Counted from the first letter of the stretch, positions 27,284 through 36,769 are shown. The stretch: 64,000 bases of DNA from Fuscovulum sp. (GCA_035192965.1 CP136571.1:3366501-3430500), one strand, 5' to 3'. The notes: generated from the sequence alone by a model not told the origin. Translations and numbers: made by a program.

Positions 27284-30200
27284 TCACACCTCCGCCACTT
27301 CCATCAGCAGCTGCGCATTGCCGCCCGATGCCGTGGTGTCGATGCAAACATGCCGTTCCAACCGCGCATGGCCCGCATCCGGCGCGCCCCCGATCAGCGG
27401 CAGGATTGCCCCCGCTCGCCCTGCCAGCGCCCATGCATAGGCACGGCCTGCCTCAGCTGTTCCCCACCAGATCGCGCCGGAAATCCCGTCCAGCCGCGCC
27501 AAGGCAGCCGCCTCCAGCGACGGCGCTTCCACCGCCATGCCGCCCAGCGCCCGGATCGCCGCCGCCTGCGCCGCCGCCGCACCCGCCGTCGGGCCAAGGC
27601 AGACCACCGCCCCCCGCGCCACCGTCGTCAGCCGGTTGGATTCCCCCGTCGGCCCCGGCAGGTCAACACTCACCGGTCCCGCTGCCGCAGGCACAGCCCG
27701 CAACGCCGCGACAATTTCACTTTCCGCAGCCACCCGATCCTCCCCGGTGACCATCGGCACCTCGTCCCGGGTGAAGCGATGCACGTAATCCGGCCCGCCC
27801 GCCTTTGGCCCCGTACCCGACAGGCCTTCGCCGCCAAAGGGCTGGCTGCCCACCACCGCGCCAATCTGGTTGCGGTTCACATAGGTGTTGCCCACACGCA
27901 GCCGCTCCACGATCCGCTGCACCCGATCGTCGATCCGCGTGTGCAGGCCAAATGTCAGCCCGTATCCCGTCGCGTTCACCGCATCCACCACCGCGTCGAT
28001 CTGATCGGCGCGGAACGTCGCCACATGCAGCACCGGCCCGAAAATCTCCTGCCCCATCGCCGCGATCCCGGACACGCGGATCACCGCCGGGCCCACAAAG
28101 GTTCCTCCCTCCGGCGCGGCCATCTCCTTGATCACCCGCCCCTCGGCCCGCGCCTTGGCGATATGGTCGCGGATCATTCCCGCCGCCTCTGCGTCGATCA
28201 CAGGCCCCACATCGGTCGCCAGGTTCCATGGATCGCCCAGCGCCAGTTCATCCATCGCGCCTTCCAGCATCTCCAGTACTGGAACGGCCACATCCTCCTG
28301 CACATACAGACAGCGCAGCGCCGAACAGCGCTGCCCCGCTGATTGGAAGCTGGAGGCGAGGATATCCCGCACCGCCTGTTCCGGCAGGGCTGTCGAATCC
28401 ACCAGCATCGCATTCAATCCGCCGGTTTCCGCAATCAGCGGCGCGGTCGGGTCCAGATGATCGGCCATCGCGCGGCGGATCGCCTGCGCCGTCTCGGTCG
28501 ATCCGGTAAAGCACACGCCCCCCACACGCGGATCAGAGGTCAGCATCCGCCCGACCACCGGCCCCTCACCGGGCAGCAATTGCAGTACCGTGACCGGCAC
28601 CCCCGCCCGATGCATCAACCCCACCGCGAGCGCGGCAATCAAGGGCGTCTGTTCCGCAGGCTTGGCCAGCACCGCATTGCCCGACGCCAGCGCCGCCGCA
28701 ATCTGTCCCGTGAAAATCGCCAAGGGGAAATTCCAGGGCGAGATGCAGGTGAACACCCCCCGCGCCGGGGCCGTCAAACCCGCCACACCATCGGCGTAGT
28801 AGCGCAGGAAATCCACCGCCTCGCGCAGTTCTGACACCGCATCGCCCAGCGTCTTGCCCGCCTCCCGCGCCAGCAGCGCAAAGATCGGCCCGACCTCGGC
28901 CTCAAACAGGTCTGCCACCCGCCGCAGCACTTCCGCCCGCTCTGCCGGACCGGCCGCCCAGGGCTCCGCCAGCCGCAGCGCCGTTTCCACATCCGGCGCG
29001 CCCGCCTGCACCACATGCCCCACCAGCGCCCCACTCGCCGGATTGCGCACCTCAACCCGCAAGCCCCCGACAGGCCGCCCCGCCGTCATCGGCCCCGCTT
29101 CGAACAACCGCGTCGCATGGGCCGCGCGCGCCGCCTCGATGGCGGCCAGATCGACCGCATCCGTCAGATCAAACCCCCGCGCATTCACCCGGCTGCCAAA
29201 GAGCCGCGGCCCGGTTTTCAGCGCCGGGCTGGCGACCTGCGCCATGCCTTCCATCGCCGTCAACGGGCAGGCCGCCACCACAGCAGGCGGCACCTCCTCA
29301 TTCACGATCTGGTTCACGAAAGACGAATTCGCCCCGTTCTCCAACAACCGCCGCACCAGATAGGCCAGCAAGTCGCGATGCGCGCCCACCGGCGCATAGA
29401 TCCGGCAATTCGTGCCACGATCCGTCAGCACCAGATCATGCAGCCGCTCGCCCATCCCATGCAGGCGTTGAAATTCATAGGCCCGCTTGTCGCCCGCCAT
29501 TTCCAGAATGGCCGCCACCGTATGCGCGTTGTGCGTGGCGAACTGCGGATAGATGCGGTCCGTCATCCCCAACAGCTTCTTCGCATTGGCGATATAGCTT
29601 ACATCCGTCGCCTGCTTGCGCGTGAACACCGGAAAGCTTTCCAGCCCCAGCACCTGCGCCCGCTTCACCTCGGCATCCCAATAGGCGCCCTTCACCAGCC
29701 GCACCATGATCTTGCGGTCCAGCCGGTCCGCCAGCGCGTAAAGCCAGTCGATCACCGCCCCAGCACGGCGGCCATAGGCCTGCACCACCACGCCAAAGCC
29801 GTCCCATCCCGCCAGCGACGGATCCGACAGCACCGCCTCGATCACCTCCAGCGACAGCGCCAGTCGGTCCGCTTCCTCAGCGTCGATGTTGAACCCCAGC
29901 CCTGCCGCCTTGGCCAAACCCGCCAAAGCCCGCACCCGCGGCACCAGTTCCGCCATAACCCGCGCGCGCTTGGCCACCTCATAGCGCGGATGCAGCGCCG
30001 ACAGCTTCACCGAAATCCCCGGATTGGCGCGAATATCCGCGCCCTTGGCCGCCGCCGCAATCGCCGTGATGGCCTTGGAATAGCTCAGATGATAGCGCCG
30101 CGCGTCGCCTTCGGTCCGCGCTGCCTCGCCCAGCATGTCATAGCTATAGGTGTATCCCTTCGCCTCCAGCTCGGTCGCCCGCTTCATCGCGGCCTCGATC

Positions 30201-30730
30201 GTTTCGCCCAGAACGAACTGCCGCCCCATCTCCTTCATCGCCTGCGCCACTGCGCGGCGGATCACCGGCTCGCCCAGCCGCTTCACGGCAGCGCGCAGAT
30301 GGCCCACCACCCCCGGCTCGCGATCCTCCAGCACTTTCCCGGTCAGCATCAGCGCCCATGTCGACGCATTCACAAGCGACGACGCCGACTTCCCCAGATG
30401 CCGCCCCCAATCGCTTGGCGCGATCTTGTCCTCGATCAGCGCATCCATCGTTTCGGCATCCGGCACGCGCAAAAGCGCCTCGGCCAGACACATCAGCGCG
30501 ACGCCCTCCTCGGTGGACAGGCCGTATTCGGCCAGAAACACCTCCATCAACCCGGGCTTCACGCTGCCCCGGATGCGCGCCACCAGATCGCCCCCCGCCG
30601 CCGTGATCCGCGCCCGCGCTTCGGCATCCAATCCCGCCTCGGCAATCAGCCGCGCCACCAGCGCGCCTTCATCGGCCAAACTGCCGCCTTCGATCACGGA
30701 CCACGGGGTGTCAAAGCTGTCACGGGGCAT
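27284..30730 (-). CDS. putA: Bifunctional proline dehydrogenase / pyrroline-5-carboxylate dehydrogenase
   Basis: PutA oxidises proline to glutamate in two coupled steps, with FAD in the first domain and NAD+ in the second. The PRODH barrel shows RLVKGAYWDAEVKRAQ. The ALDH half shows ETGGLNAM and the catalytic Cys in FQSAGQRCSALR. With ATG 30730, 9 nt after GGAGG, it has 1148 residues and lacks the N-terminal ribbon-helix-helix found in enterobacterial PutA. It therefore cannot repress itself, in line with the divergent regulator putR 104 bp away. The C-terminal domain after the ALDH is short. Confidence 0.97.
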   Translation of the reverse strand: MPRDSFDTPWSVIEGGSLADEGALVARLIAEAGLDAEARARITAAGGDLVARIRGSVKPGLMEVFLAEYGLSTEEGVALMCLAEALLRVPDAETMDALIEDKIAPSDWGRHLGKSASSLVNASTWALMLTGKVLEDREPGVVGHLRAAVKRLGEPVIRRAVAQAMKEMGRQFVLGETIEAAMKRATELEAKGYTYSYDMLGEAARTEGDARRYHLSYSKAITAIAAAAKGADIRANPGISVKLSALHPRYEVAKRARVMAELVPRVRALAGLAKAAGLGFNIDAEEADRLALSLEVIEAVLSDPSLAGWDGFGVVVQAYGRRAGAVIDWLYALADRLDRKIMVRLVKGAYWDAEVKRAQVLGLESFPVFTRKQATDVSYIANAKKLLGMTDRIYPQFATHNAHTVAAILEMAGDKRAYEFQRLHGMGERLHDLVLTDRGTNCRIYAPVGAHRDLLAYLVRRLLENGANSSFVNQIVNEEVPPAVVAACPLTAMEGMAQVASPALKTGPRLFGSRVNARGFDLTDAVDLAAIEAARAAHATRLFEAGPMTAGRPVGGLRVEVRNPASGALVGHVVQAGAPDVETALRLAEPWAAGPAERAEVLRRVADLFEAEVGPIFALLAREAGKTLGDAVSELREAVDFLRYYADGVAGLTAPARGVFTCISPWNFPLAIFTGQIAAALASGNAVLAKPAEQTPLIAALAVGLMHRAGVPVTVLQLLPGEGPVVGRMLTSDPRVGGVCFTGSTETAQAIRRAMADHLDPTAPLIAETGGLNAMLVDSTALPEQAVRDILASSFQSAGQRCSALRCLYVQEDVAVPVLEMLEGAMDELALGDPWNLATDVGPVIDAEAAGMIRDHIAKARAEGRVIKEMAAPEGGTFVGPAVIRVSGIAAMGQEIFGPVLHVATFRADQIDAVVDAVNATGYGLTFGLHTRIDDRVQRIVERLRVGNTYVNRNQIGAVVGSQPFGGEGLSGTGPKAGGPDYVHRFTRDEVPMVTGEDRVAAESEIVAALRAVPAAAGPVSVDLPGPTGESNRLTTVARGAVVCLGPTAGAAAAQAAAIRALGGMAVEAPSLEAAALARLDGISGAIWWGTAEAGRAYAWALAGRAGAILPLIGGAPDAGHARLERHVCIDTTASGGNAQLLMEVAEV

Positions 30731-30834
30731 GGGCAAATTCCTCCATTTGGCCCATAATACCCCAAGTTTCCCGGTCCATTCTCCCGAAGATGGCTATTCC
30801 ACCACCCGATCCGCCTGCAATATGGGGTTTCTAC

Positions 30835-31296
30835 ATGCCGATCGACCGCATCCCCCTTGATCGTTTCGACGAAGCGATCCTCCGCATCCTCTCCATCGAC
30901 GGTCGCCTCAGCGCAACCGAGCTTGCCCGCCGCATCGGCCTGTCGAAATCGCCCACCCAGGCCCGACTCAAACGGCTTGAGGAAACCGGCGTCATCACCG
31001 GCTACCGCGCCCTGCTGGACCCGATCCGCATGGGCCAGGCCCATGTCGCCTTTGTCGAGGTGAAACTGTCCGACACCCGTGAAGCCGCGCTTCAGGCCTT
31101 CAACAAGGCTGTGCTCGCGGTGCCAGAGGTGGAACAATGCCACATGATCGCCTCGCGCTTCGACTATCTGCTCAAGGTCCGCACAGGCGATATTCAGGAA
31201 TACCGCCGCGTGCTGGCAGAACGGATCAGCGCCCTGCCCCATGTCGCCTCCACCTCCACCTATGTGGCCATGGAGGCGATCAAGGAATTCACCTGA
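30835..31296 (+). CDS. putR: Lrp/AsnC-family regulator, probable PutR
   Basis: The 153-residue protein has an N-terminal helix-turn-helix (RLSATELARRIGLSKSPTQ) and a C-terminal RAM ligand-binding domain. In alphaproteobacteria the Lrp-type PutR sits divergent to putA and activates it in response to proline. ATG 30835 fits the family length; an upstream in-frame start at 30790 would extend into the promoter. The 3' end overlaps the converging response-regulator gene by 8 nt. Confidence 0.9.
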   Translation: MPIDRIPLDRFDEAILRILSIDGRLSATELARRIGLSKSPTQARLKRLEETGVITGYRALLDPIRMGQAHVAFVEVKLSDTREAALQAFNKAVLAVPEVEQCHMIASRFDYLLKVRTGDIQEYRRVLAERISALPHVASTSTYVAMEAIKEFT

Positions 31297-32251
31297 AAGC
31301 GTGTTGTCCCCGCACCCCCACACGCGCCATCCCGTTCCGGCTGCCCGCCGCCGCAATCGCCCGGTCCAGAATCTGCGCTGGCCGCGCCAGCTGGAACAGC
31401 GAATTGCTCTCGACCGGACCCACCCTGATCCGCGGCAGGGGAAGCCGCTCACTGACATAGATCGGATTGAACTCCTCCATCTTGGCGTTCATCTCGAATT
31501 CCAGATCGGCCGGGTTCCATTCCGATGACCCCGTCATGATCCCCACGAAATTCCCGCTGCCAGCATAGGAAATCAGCAGGCTCTCGGTCTTCAGGCAATC
31601 CTCGATCACCGAGCCCACATCGCTCAGCATGTTGCGAAACGCCAGGCGCGAGGCGATCCGAAATGTCGCAAGCGCATTTTCAACGCAGATCGCCACGGCC
31701 GACACTGAAAACAGCCCCTTCAACCCCAGCGTCATCAGATAGTTCTGCAGGGCGTGGAACTCGGTCCCCCGGTCAAACTCCGGCACATGGATGGGCGTGT
31801 CGAAATCAAACTCCAGCGGCACCGACTCCGGCATCAGGCTGACCTGATGTTCCAGCAGGGCCAGCCGCCGGCGTTCCCCTACCAACTGCTGCACCGCCCC
31901 CAGCCGCGCCTGCAATTCCAGCGTGTCGATGGGCTTGGTGATGTAATCCGACGCCCCGAGTTGAAACGCCCGGTCGATGTTGCGCCGATCAGCCAGCGAG
32001 GTGATCATGACGATGGGCGTCTGCCGATAGGCCGCCATCCCCCTTATCCGCCCGCACAGCTCCACCCCGGTCATCCCCGGCATCTCGATATCCAGCAAGA
32101 TGCAGTCAAACGCATCGGTCCGCTGCTCCAGCAGCTTCAGCGCGGCAAGGGGCGCGCCCACAAGCTGAAGGTCATCAAATCCGATCGTCCGCAGTTTGTG
32201 GTCAAGAATCTCCAGAAACACGCCGTCATCATCCACCGCGAGTATCTTCAT
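31289..32251 (-). CDS. Response regulator with degenerate GGDEF-like output domain
   Basis: The 320-residue protein has an intact receiver domain: acidic D7-D8, phospho-acceptor Asp54 in ILLDIEMPGMTG, Thr84 and Lys106. The rest looks like a GGDEF fold by pattern: FSVSAVAIC aligns with the first strand, ISYAGSGNFVGIM with the RxGGDEF hairpin, and LPRIRVGPV with the later SxGxA strand. The signature itself reads GSGNF at 231-235, so diguanylate cyclase activity is not expected. It may bind c-di-GMP, GTP or a protein partner. No cognate kinase is adjacent. Confidence 0.75.
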   Translation of the reverse strand: MKILAVDDDGVFLEILDHKLRTIGFDDLQLVGAPLAALKLLEQRTDAFDCILLDIEMPGMTGVELCGRIRGMAAYRQTPIVMITSLADRRNIDRAFQLGASDYITKPIDTLELQARLGAVQQLVGERRRLALLEHQVSLMPESVPLEFDFDTPIHVPEFDRGTEFHALQNYLMTLGLKGLFSVSAVAICVENALATFRIASRLAFRNMLSDVGSVIEDCLKTESLLISYAGSGNFVGIMTGSSEWNPADLEFEMNAKMEEFNPIYVSERLPLPRIRVGPVESNSLFQLARPAQILDRAIAAAGSRNGMARVGVRGQHAFR

Positions 32252-32499
32252 CTTTGTTCTGCCTGTTCTTTTTTCCAGCGTCAGCGCGTTACCGCAATAC
32301 GGGTTTTAACAGTCACTAACGCAACCTTAGCGCGTTTAGTTCCAAAATGAAAATTCAAATCCTCAGCCGAGGCAGCGCAGGCCACACATTTATTTTGCGA
32401 TCATTGACAAAAAACACATCGCCGCCGGAACAGGCGCCACAGAAAAATCTCATTTCGGAATTTTTCAGGCCCGGCGCATCACAGCAACCTGCCCGTCCC

Positions 32500-32585
32500 T
32501 GGTGCCCGCGGCCGGACTCGAACCGGCACGGCCTTTCGGCCTAGAGATTTTAAGTCTCCTGTGTCTACCATTCCACCACGCGGGC
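32500..32585 (-). tRNA. tRNA-Leu (UAA anticodon)
   Basis: On the minus strand the sequence folds as a class II tRNA. The acceptor stem GCCCGCG/CGCGGGC, an anticodon stem-loop GGAGA-CTTAAAA-TCTCT with anticodon TAA, a long variable arm with GGCCGAAAGGCC, and the T arm CCGGTTCGAGTCCGG are all present. The discriminator A is at 32503 and CCA is encoded (32500-32502). Confidence 0.96.
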
Positions 32586-32752
32586 GCGTCGGGCGTCCTG
32601 CCTGCCTAGCAACTCGCCGCGTCAAGGAAAAGCCCGCGCCCGCCACCCGGCTTGGCCCCCAGCGCCAAAATCGACTATCCTGCCCGGAAAGGTCAAAGCC
32701 CACGAAACACAGACCAGAATACCAAGGACCGAGCAGAGAAAGCAGGCGTCCC

Positions 32753-33436
32753 ATGTCCCACCATCCCGCCCTCACCCTCGCGATCTTTCTTTCTACAGTT
32801 CCGTGCGCCGCCTCGGCGCAGGACATGGCCGATCTTCTCCCCCTTACCGCCCGCGGCAATGAACCCTTCTGGTCCCTTATCGTCACTTCTGACGGCAGCA
32901 GCTACACCGATATGGAAGGCGTCACTCTCGACGCTCCCTTCACCGCCCCCACTGCCATAGAGGGCAGCCTGATTTTCGCTACCGCTGCAGGCCCCCTGCG
33001 CGTGACAGACTCACTCTGCCACGACAGCATGTCCGGGATGCCCTACCCTTTCTCGGTCACCCTCACCCGCAATGGCGCCGATCTGCCGGGTTGTGCAGGC
33101 GATCCCGCGCGTCTGCTTGACGGTGAATGGACCTTGATCACGCTTGCAGGCACCGCCCTGCCCAAAGGCGCCGATGTCACCCTCTCCTTCGACGCAGGCC
33201 GCATCTCCGGCCTTGCCGCCTGCAACCGCTATTCCGGCAGTTACACCCTCACTGGCGAAGGCCTCACCTTCGGCCCCATGGCAGGCACCCGCATGGCTTG
33301 CCCCCCGCCCCTGATGGATACCGAATCCGCCGTCTTCGCTGCCTTCGCCCGTGTCACCCAATTCGACATCGCCGCCGACGGCGCCCTCCTCCTCAAGACC
33401 GACGAGGCCACCCCCCTCTTCACCGCCACCCGCTGA
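32753..33436 (+). CDS. Secreted META-domain (HslJ-like) protein
   Basis: The 227-residue protein begins with a cleavable signal peptide (about residues 1-23, ending CAASAQD). A first domain has RGNEPFWSL, a pattern found in small envelope proteins of COG3650. The C-terminal half is a META domain: [25 protein letters not shown] and [13 protein letters not shown], like E. coli HslJ, which is linked to novobiocin tolerance and heat shock. The protein should be periplasmic or outer-membrane associated. The long upstream open frame runs into the tRNA gene and is not coding. Confidence 0.85.
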   Translation: MSHHPALTLAIFLSTVPCAASAQDMADLLPLTARGNEPFWSLIVTSDGSSYTDMEGVTLDAPFTAPTAIEGSLIFATAAGPLRVTDSLCHDSMSGMPYPFSVTLTRNGADLPGCAGDPARLLDGEWTLITLAGTALPKGADVTLSFDAGRISGLAACNRYSGSYTLTGEGLTFGPMAGTRMACPPPLMDTESAVFAAFARVTQFDIAADGALLLKTDEATPLFTATR

Positions 33437-33518
33437 TCCTGTCGCCGCAGCGCGGCAATTGACACGGCGCGCAGCCCGGTTCCATATGACGCCCGAGAGT
33501 TTGCGGGGAGCCAGCCAT

Positions 33519-34223
33519 ATGAAGAAAATCTATCCCAGCGCCGATGCCGCGCTGGACGGTGTCCTGTTCGACGACATGCTGATCGCCTCTGGCGGCTTTG
33601 GCCTGTGCGGCATCCCCGAACTGCTGATCGCTGCCATCCGTAAGGCCGGAACCAAGAGCCTGACCGTCGCCTCCAACAATGCGGGCGTTGACGGCTTCGG
33701 TCTGGGCGTCCTGTTGGAAAGCCGTCAGGTCAAGAAGATGATCTCCTCTTATGTCGGCGAAAACGCCGAATTCATGCGCCAATACCTGAGCGGGGAACTG
33801 GAACTTGAATTCAACCCGCAAGGAACCCTCGCCGAACGCATGCGCGCTGGCGGCGCAGGCATCGGCGGCTTCTACACCCGCACCGGCGTGGGCACTGTCA
33901 TCGCCGAAGGCAAGGATGTGAAGCAGTTCAACGGTCAGGATTACATTCTGGAAACCGGCATCGTGGCCGACCTCTCCATCGTCAAGGCGTGGAAGGCCGA
34001 TCCCTCGGGCAACCTCGTCTTCCGCAAGACCGCCCGCAACTTCAACCCGCCCGCCGCCACCTGCGGCAAAATCTGCGTGGTAGAGGTAGAGGAGATCATC
34101 CCCCTCGGCAGCCTCGACCCTGACTCCATCCACCTGCCCGGCATCTATGTCCACCGCATCGTCCAAGGGCAGCACGAAAAGCGCATCGAACAGCGCACCG
34201 TCCGTAAGAAGGAGTCTGTCTGA
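33519..34223 (+). CDS. scoA: 3-oxoacid CoA-transferase subunit A
   Basis: This 234-residue alpha subunit forms, with the next gene, succinyl-CoA:3-ketoacid (or acetoacetate) CoA-transferase, used to activate ketone bodies. The [10 protein letters not shown] glycine-rich motif is present. GGGGAG precedes ATG 33519 by 8 nt. The stop shares its last base with the start of the subunit B gene (TGATG), ensuring equal synthesis of both subunits. Confidence 0.93.
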   Translation: MKKIYPSADAALDGVLFDDMLIASGGFGLCGIPELLIAAIRKAGTKSLTVASNNAGVDGFGLGVLLESRQVKKMISSYVGENAEFMRQYLSGELELEFNPQGTLAERMRAGGAGIGGFYTRTGVGTVIAEGKDVKQFNGQDYILETGIVADLSIVKAWKADPSGNLVFRKTARNFNPPAATCGKICVVEVEEIIPLGSLDPDSIHLPGIYVHRIVQGQHEKRIEQRTVRKKESV

Positions 34224-34852
34224 TGCCGTGGGACCGCAACCAGATGGCCGCCCGCGCGGCGCAGGAACTGCAGGACGGCTGGTACGTCAACCTCGGCATC
34301 GGCATCCCGACGCTGGTGTCGAACTACATCCCCGCGGGGGTGGAGGTGACGCTGCAATCCGAAAATGGCATGCTCGGCATGGGCCCCTTCCCTTATGAGG
34401 GTGAGGAAGACGCCGACCTCATCAACGCAGGCAAGCAGACCATCACCGAACTGCCGCAGACCGCCTTCTTCGATTCCGCCCAGTCCTTCGCCATGATCCG
34501 CGGCGGCAAGATTGCCATGGCCATCCTCGGCGCGATGGAAGTGGCCGAAAACGGCGATCTGGCCAACTGGATGATCCCCGGCAAACTGGTCAAGGGGATG
34601 GGCGGCGCGATGGACCTTGTGGCGGGCGTGGGCCGCGTGGTCGTGGTCATGGACCACACGTCCAAGCATGGTGAATCCAAAGTGCTGAAAGCCTGCACCC
34701 TGCCCCTCACCGGCAAGGGCGTGGTCAACCGCATCATCACCAACCTCGGTGTGCTCGACGTCGTCCCCGGCGGGCTGAAGATCGTCGAACTGGCCGATGG
34801 CGTAGCCGACGCCGAAATCCGCGCCGCGACCGAGGCGACGCTGGTCAATTGA
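34223..34852 (+). CDS. scoB: 3-oxoacid CoA-transferase subunit B
   Basis: The 209-residue beta subunit carries the catalytic Glu that forms the CoA thioester, in [11 protein letters not shown]. Other family blocks such as [10 protein letters not shown] and [12 protein letters not shown] are intact. It is coupled to scoA and followed by a hairpin. Substrate choice between acetoacetate and related 3-oxoacids cannot be read from sequence alone. Confidence 0.93.
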   Translation: MPWDRNQMAARAAQELQDGWYVNLGIGIPTLVSNYIPAGVEVTLQSENGMLGMGPFPYEGEEDADLINAGKQTITELPQTAFFDSAQSFAMIRGGKIAMAILGAMEVAENGDLANWMIPGKLVKGMGGAMDLVAGVGRVVVVMDHTSKHGESKVLKACTLPLTGKGVVNRIITNLGVLDVVPGGLKIVELADGVADAEIRAATEATLVN

Positions 34853-34857
34853 TCTAA

Positions 34858-34887
34858 CCGCGCCTCCGGCCCAAGCCTGAGGCGCGG
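34858..34887 (+). terminator. Hairpin after scoB
   Basis: CCGCGCCTC (34858-34866) pairs with GAGGCGCGG (34879-34887) around a 12-nt loop, five bases after the scoB stop. There is no U-tract next to it, but the A/T-rich hairpin array follows 17 bp later and may complete termination. Confidence 0.55.
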
Positions 34888-34903
34888 CCCTCTCCCAGCC
34901 TAT

Positions 34904-35008
34904 GCGAAAAATTTTCCCGAAAATTTTTCGCCCCCCCGCCAGACCGAAAAATCTTCAGTGAAGATTTTTCTCTGCCGTCGGCAAAATTTTCCCATAGAAA
35001 ATTTTGCC
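34904..35008. repeat. Array of three A/T-core hairpins between scoB and a GNAT gene
   Basis: Three perfect inverted repeats lie in a row: 34904-34915/34920-34931 (12 bp, loop CCCG), 34946-34956/34960-34970 (11 bp, loop AGT) and 34980-34991/34997-35008 (12 bp, 5-nt loop). Each is built on AAAATTTT or AAAAATCTTC cores closed by GC pairs. The third ends 6 bp before the AAGGAG site of the next gene. The design parallels the array at 27181 though the sequences differ. Confidence 0.8.
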
Positions 35009-35025
35009 TCGCCCAAGGAGGCCAC

Positions 35026-35313
35026 ATGACCCACGACATCACCCGCGAACACGGCACGACAAAAGGCCGCTACGTCATCCGCCTGAACGGGGAAGAGGCG
35101 GAACTGACCTACTCCATCACCACCCCAACCCTGATCATTGCCGATCACACCGCCGTGCCAGACAGCTTTCGCGGCACCGGCGCGGGCCTCGCCCTTGTGA
35201 CGCGGCTTGTTGAAGATGCGCGCAGGGACGGCGTCCGCATCATGCCGCTCTGCCCCTTCGTGAACGCCCAGCGCAAGAAGCATCCCGAATGGACGGATGT
35301 CTTCGCCGTCTGA
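35026..35313 (+). CDS. Small GNAT-fold N-acetyltransferase (COG2388 type)
   Basis: This 95-residue protein matches the minimal GNAT proteins of COG2388 (YjdJ-like). The acetyl-CoA loop is in PDSFRGTGAGLALVTRLV and the C-terminal block reads MPLCPFVNAQRKKHPEW. The start is set by a strong AAGGAGG. Members are mostly uncharacterised and may acetylate small molecules or proteins. The gene follows the hairpin array, so its transcription is probably separate from scoAB unless readthrough occurs. Confidence 0.88.
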   Translation: MTHDITREHGTTKGRYVIRLNGEEAELTYSITTPTLIIADHTAVPDSFRGTGAGLALVTRLVEDARRDGVRIMPLCPFVNAQRKKHPEWTDVFAV

Positions 35314-35322
35314 TCCTGTTGG

Positions 35323-36207
35323 TCAGTTGCTGGCCGAGATGATCCGGAACACGCAGGGATCGCTCACCACCTCGGGCGGCGTCATGCACAGCCCCTGCGC
35401 CACTGTCCAGGCCGCCAGCACCTTCGGCACATAATCCCGCGTCTCGGCATAGGGCGGCACCCCACGGTTGGCCTTCACCGCCCCCTCACCCGCATTATAG
35501 GCCGCAATCACCATGATCGGGTCGCGGTCGAAATGCCGCATCAGCCAATCCAGATAGGCCACGCCGCCTTTGATGTTCTCCACCGGGTCCATGGCATCGG
35601 TCACACCGAACCGTTCTGCCGTGGCCGGGATCAACTGCATCAACCCCTGCGCCCCGGCATGGCTGACCGCATCCGCACGCCCTGCACTTTCCGCCGCCAT
35701 CACTGCCAGCGCCAGCGCGGGCGATACTTCCGTTCCCACCGTGGCCTTCAGCAATTCCACCCCGAACTTGTCGGCCAGCTCCTGCATGTCCTGCAACCGT
35801 GGCGCCGCCACGGCCTTGCCCCCCGGCCCCTGCGTCAGCGCTGCCAGCGCCAGCGGGAACCGCCCCGACAGATCATCGATACCTGCAGGCACCGCATCCC
35901 AGAACCACGCATAGGCCGCTTCGGGTGTAGGCACCGGCCCCAGCGGCGGTTTGGCGGCCTCGGTCCCGCCGTCGATCGGGGGCAGGTCCGGCACCTGATG
36001 CGGGGCACTGGTCTTGGGCAGCGCCGCCAAAAGCCGCGCCTGTTCCACCGGGTCAATCTGCACCAACCCCTGCGCCCGCGACTGCCGTTCGCCCACCTTC
36101 ACCCGCTTGAATGTAAAATCCCGCGTCGGATCCAGCCCCTCGCCCGATACGGCAATGGGATTCGCTGACGCCATCAGCGCGATGATGAATGCTGCCCGGA
36201 ATCGCAT
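35323..36207 (-). CDS. Lytic transglycosylase, SLT domain
   Basis: The 294-residue protein starts with a signal peptide (about residues 1-22, MRFRAAFIIALMASANP). A non-catalytic region spans about 25-145, and a C-terminal SLT (lysozyme-like) domain follows. The catalytic Glu is in MAAESAGRADAVSHAGAQG, with GLMQLIPATAERFG and AAYNAGEGAV downstream. It cleaves peptidoglycan between MurNAc and GlcNAc. Its place next to the Tad locus could reflect wall remodelling for pilus assembly, but it faces the other way, so this is only a suggestion. Confidence 0.9.
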   Translation of the reverse strand: MRFRAAFIIALMASANPIAVSGEGLDPTRDFTFKRVKVGERQSRAQGLVQIDPVEQARLLAALPKTSAPHQVPDLPPIDGGTEAAKPPLGPVPTPEAAYAWFWDAVPAGIDDLSGRFPLALAALTQGPGGKAVAAPRLQDMQELADKFGVELLKATVGTEVSPALALAVMAAESAGRADAVSHAGAQGLMQLIPATAERFGVTDAMDPVENIKGGVAYLDWLMRHFDRDPIMVIAAYNAGEGAVKANRGVPPYAETRDYVPKVLAAWTVAQGLCMTPPEVVSDPCVFRIISASN

Positions 36208-36564
36208 CTCTGTCGGATGCCTTTCCTGTCTGTGCCTGTCGTCTGCCTGTTGCGCCACTATGCATCAGAACGGTCTTCAAGGCCACTCCTTCCCGCCGGA
36301 TCATGGCGTTTCCGCCCACCCTTCGCCCAAAGAGTTAATATCTTAATGATTTTAAACAATTTTTTCCATTCTTCTCAAGGTTCTGGAAAAATTTTCAGAA
36401 AATGCAGCGCCATTGCAAAAGCCCTGACAAATCCCAACTGCTGCCACCCTTGGGGGGCCATATAGACCCATACCGAACGGCAGACGGACGGTCAGAGAGA
36501 TCGACGCAAGCCGGTTCGGTTGGAACCAAGACCTGTAACAGTAACCAGTATAAGGACTAAGACC
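36208..36564 (+). promoter_or_regulatory. Promoter and leader region of flp1
   Basis: This 357-bp region between the divergent transglycosylase and pilin genes has an A/T-rich part (36335-36405), rare for this genome, likely holding the promoters. From 36436 to 36564 the leader closely resembles the 37041-37174 leader of the second pilin: AACTGC-GCCAC, GGGGCCATAT, CATACCGAACGG-AGACGG and CAAGACCTG recur in order. An AAGGA site precedes the ATG. I cannot pick a definite -35/-10 pair. Confidence 0.55.
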
Positions 36565-36753
36565 ATGAAACTCCTGAACATCCTGAACCGTTTCAAGAAA
36601 GACGAATCCGGCGCCGTGACGGTTGACTGGGTCGTGCTGACCGGCGCCGTTGTGGGCCTGGGCATCATCATCGCTCAGACGATGGGCACCTCGATCACCA
36701 CCGCTGCTGGCGGCGTCAGCGGTGACATCGTCCGCGAAGCCAGCAAGAACTGA
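36565..36753 (+). CDS. flp: Flp-family type IVb pilin 1
   Basis: This 62-residue prepilin has a short basic leader (MKLLNILNRFKKDESG) ending in Gly, then AVTVDWVVLTGAVVGLGIIIAQ, the hydrophobic assembly helix. Cleavage by the prepilin peptidase is expected after ESG. The usual Glu5-Tyr6 of Flp pilins is Asp5-Trp6 here. The pilin forms Tad surface fibres for adhesion and biofilm. A hairpin follows, so the gene may be mostly monocistronic. Confidence 0.93.
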   Translation: MKLLNILNRFKKDESGAVTVDWVVLTGAVVGLGIIIAQTMGTSITTAAGGVSGDIVREASKN

Positions 36754-36769
36754 CGCGCGGAAAGGAGCC

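Noticed and set aside
29015..30757. 580-codon plus-strand open frame opposite putA
   Set aside because: His/Arg/Gln-rich antisense frame; putA motifs on the other strand are intact.
32561..32752. N-terminal extension of the META-domain gene
   Set aside because: The extension starts inside the tRNA-Leu gene and is basic noise; the signal peptide at 32753 sets the start.
36335..36360. TTAA-rich stretch as CtrA binding site upstream of flp1
   Set aside because: TTAA units are spaced by 4 and 5 bases, not the 7 expected for TTAA-N7-TTAA.
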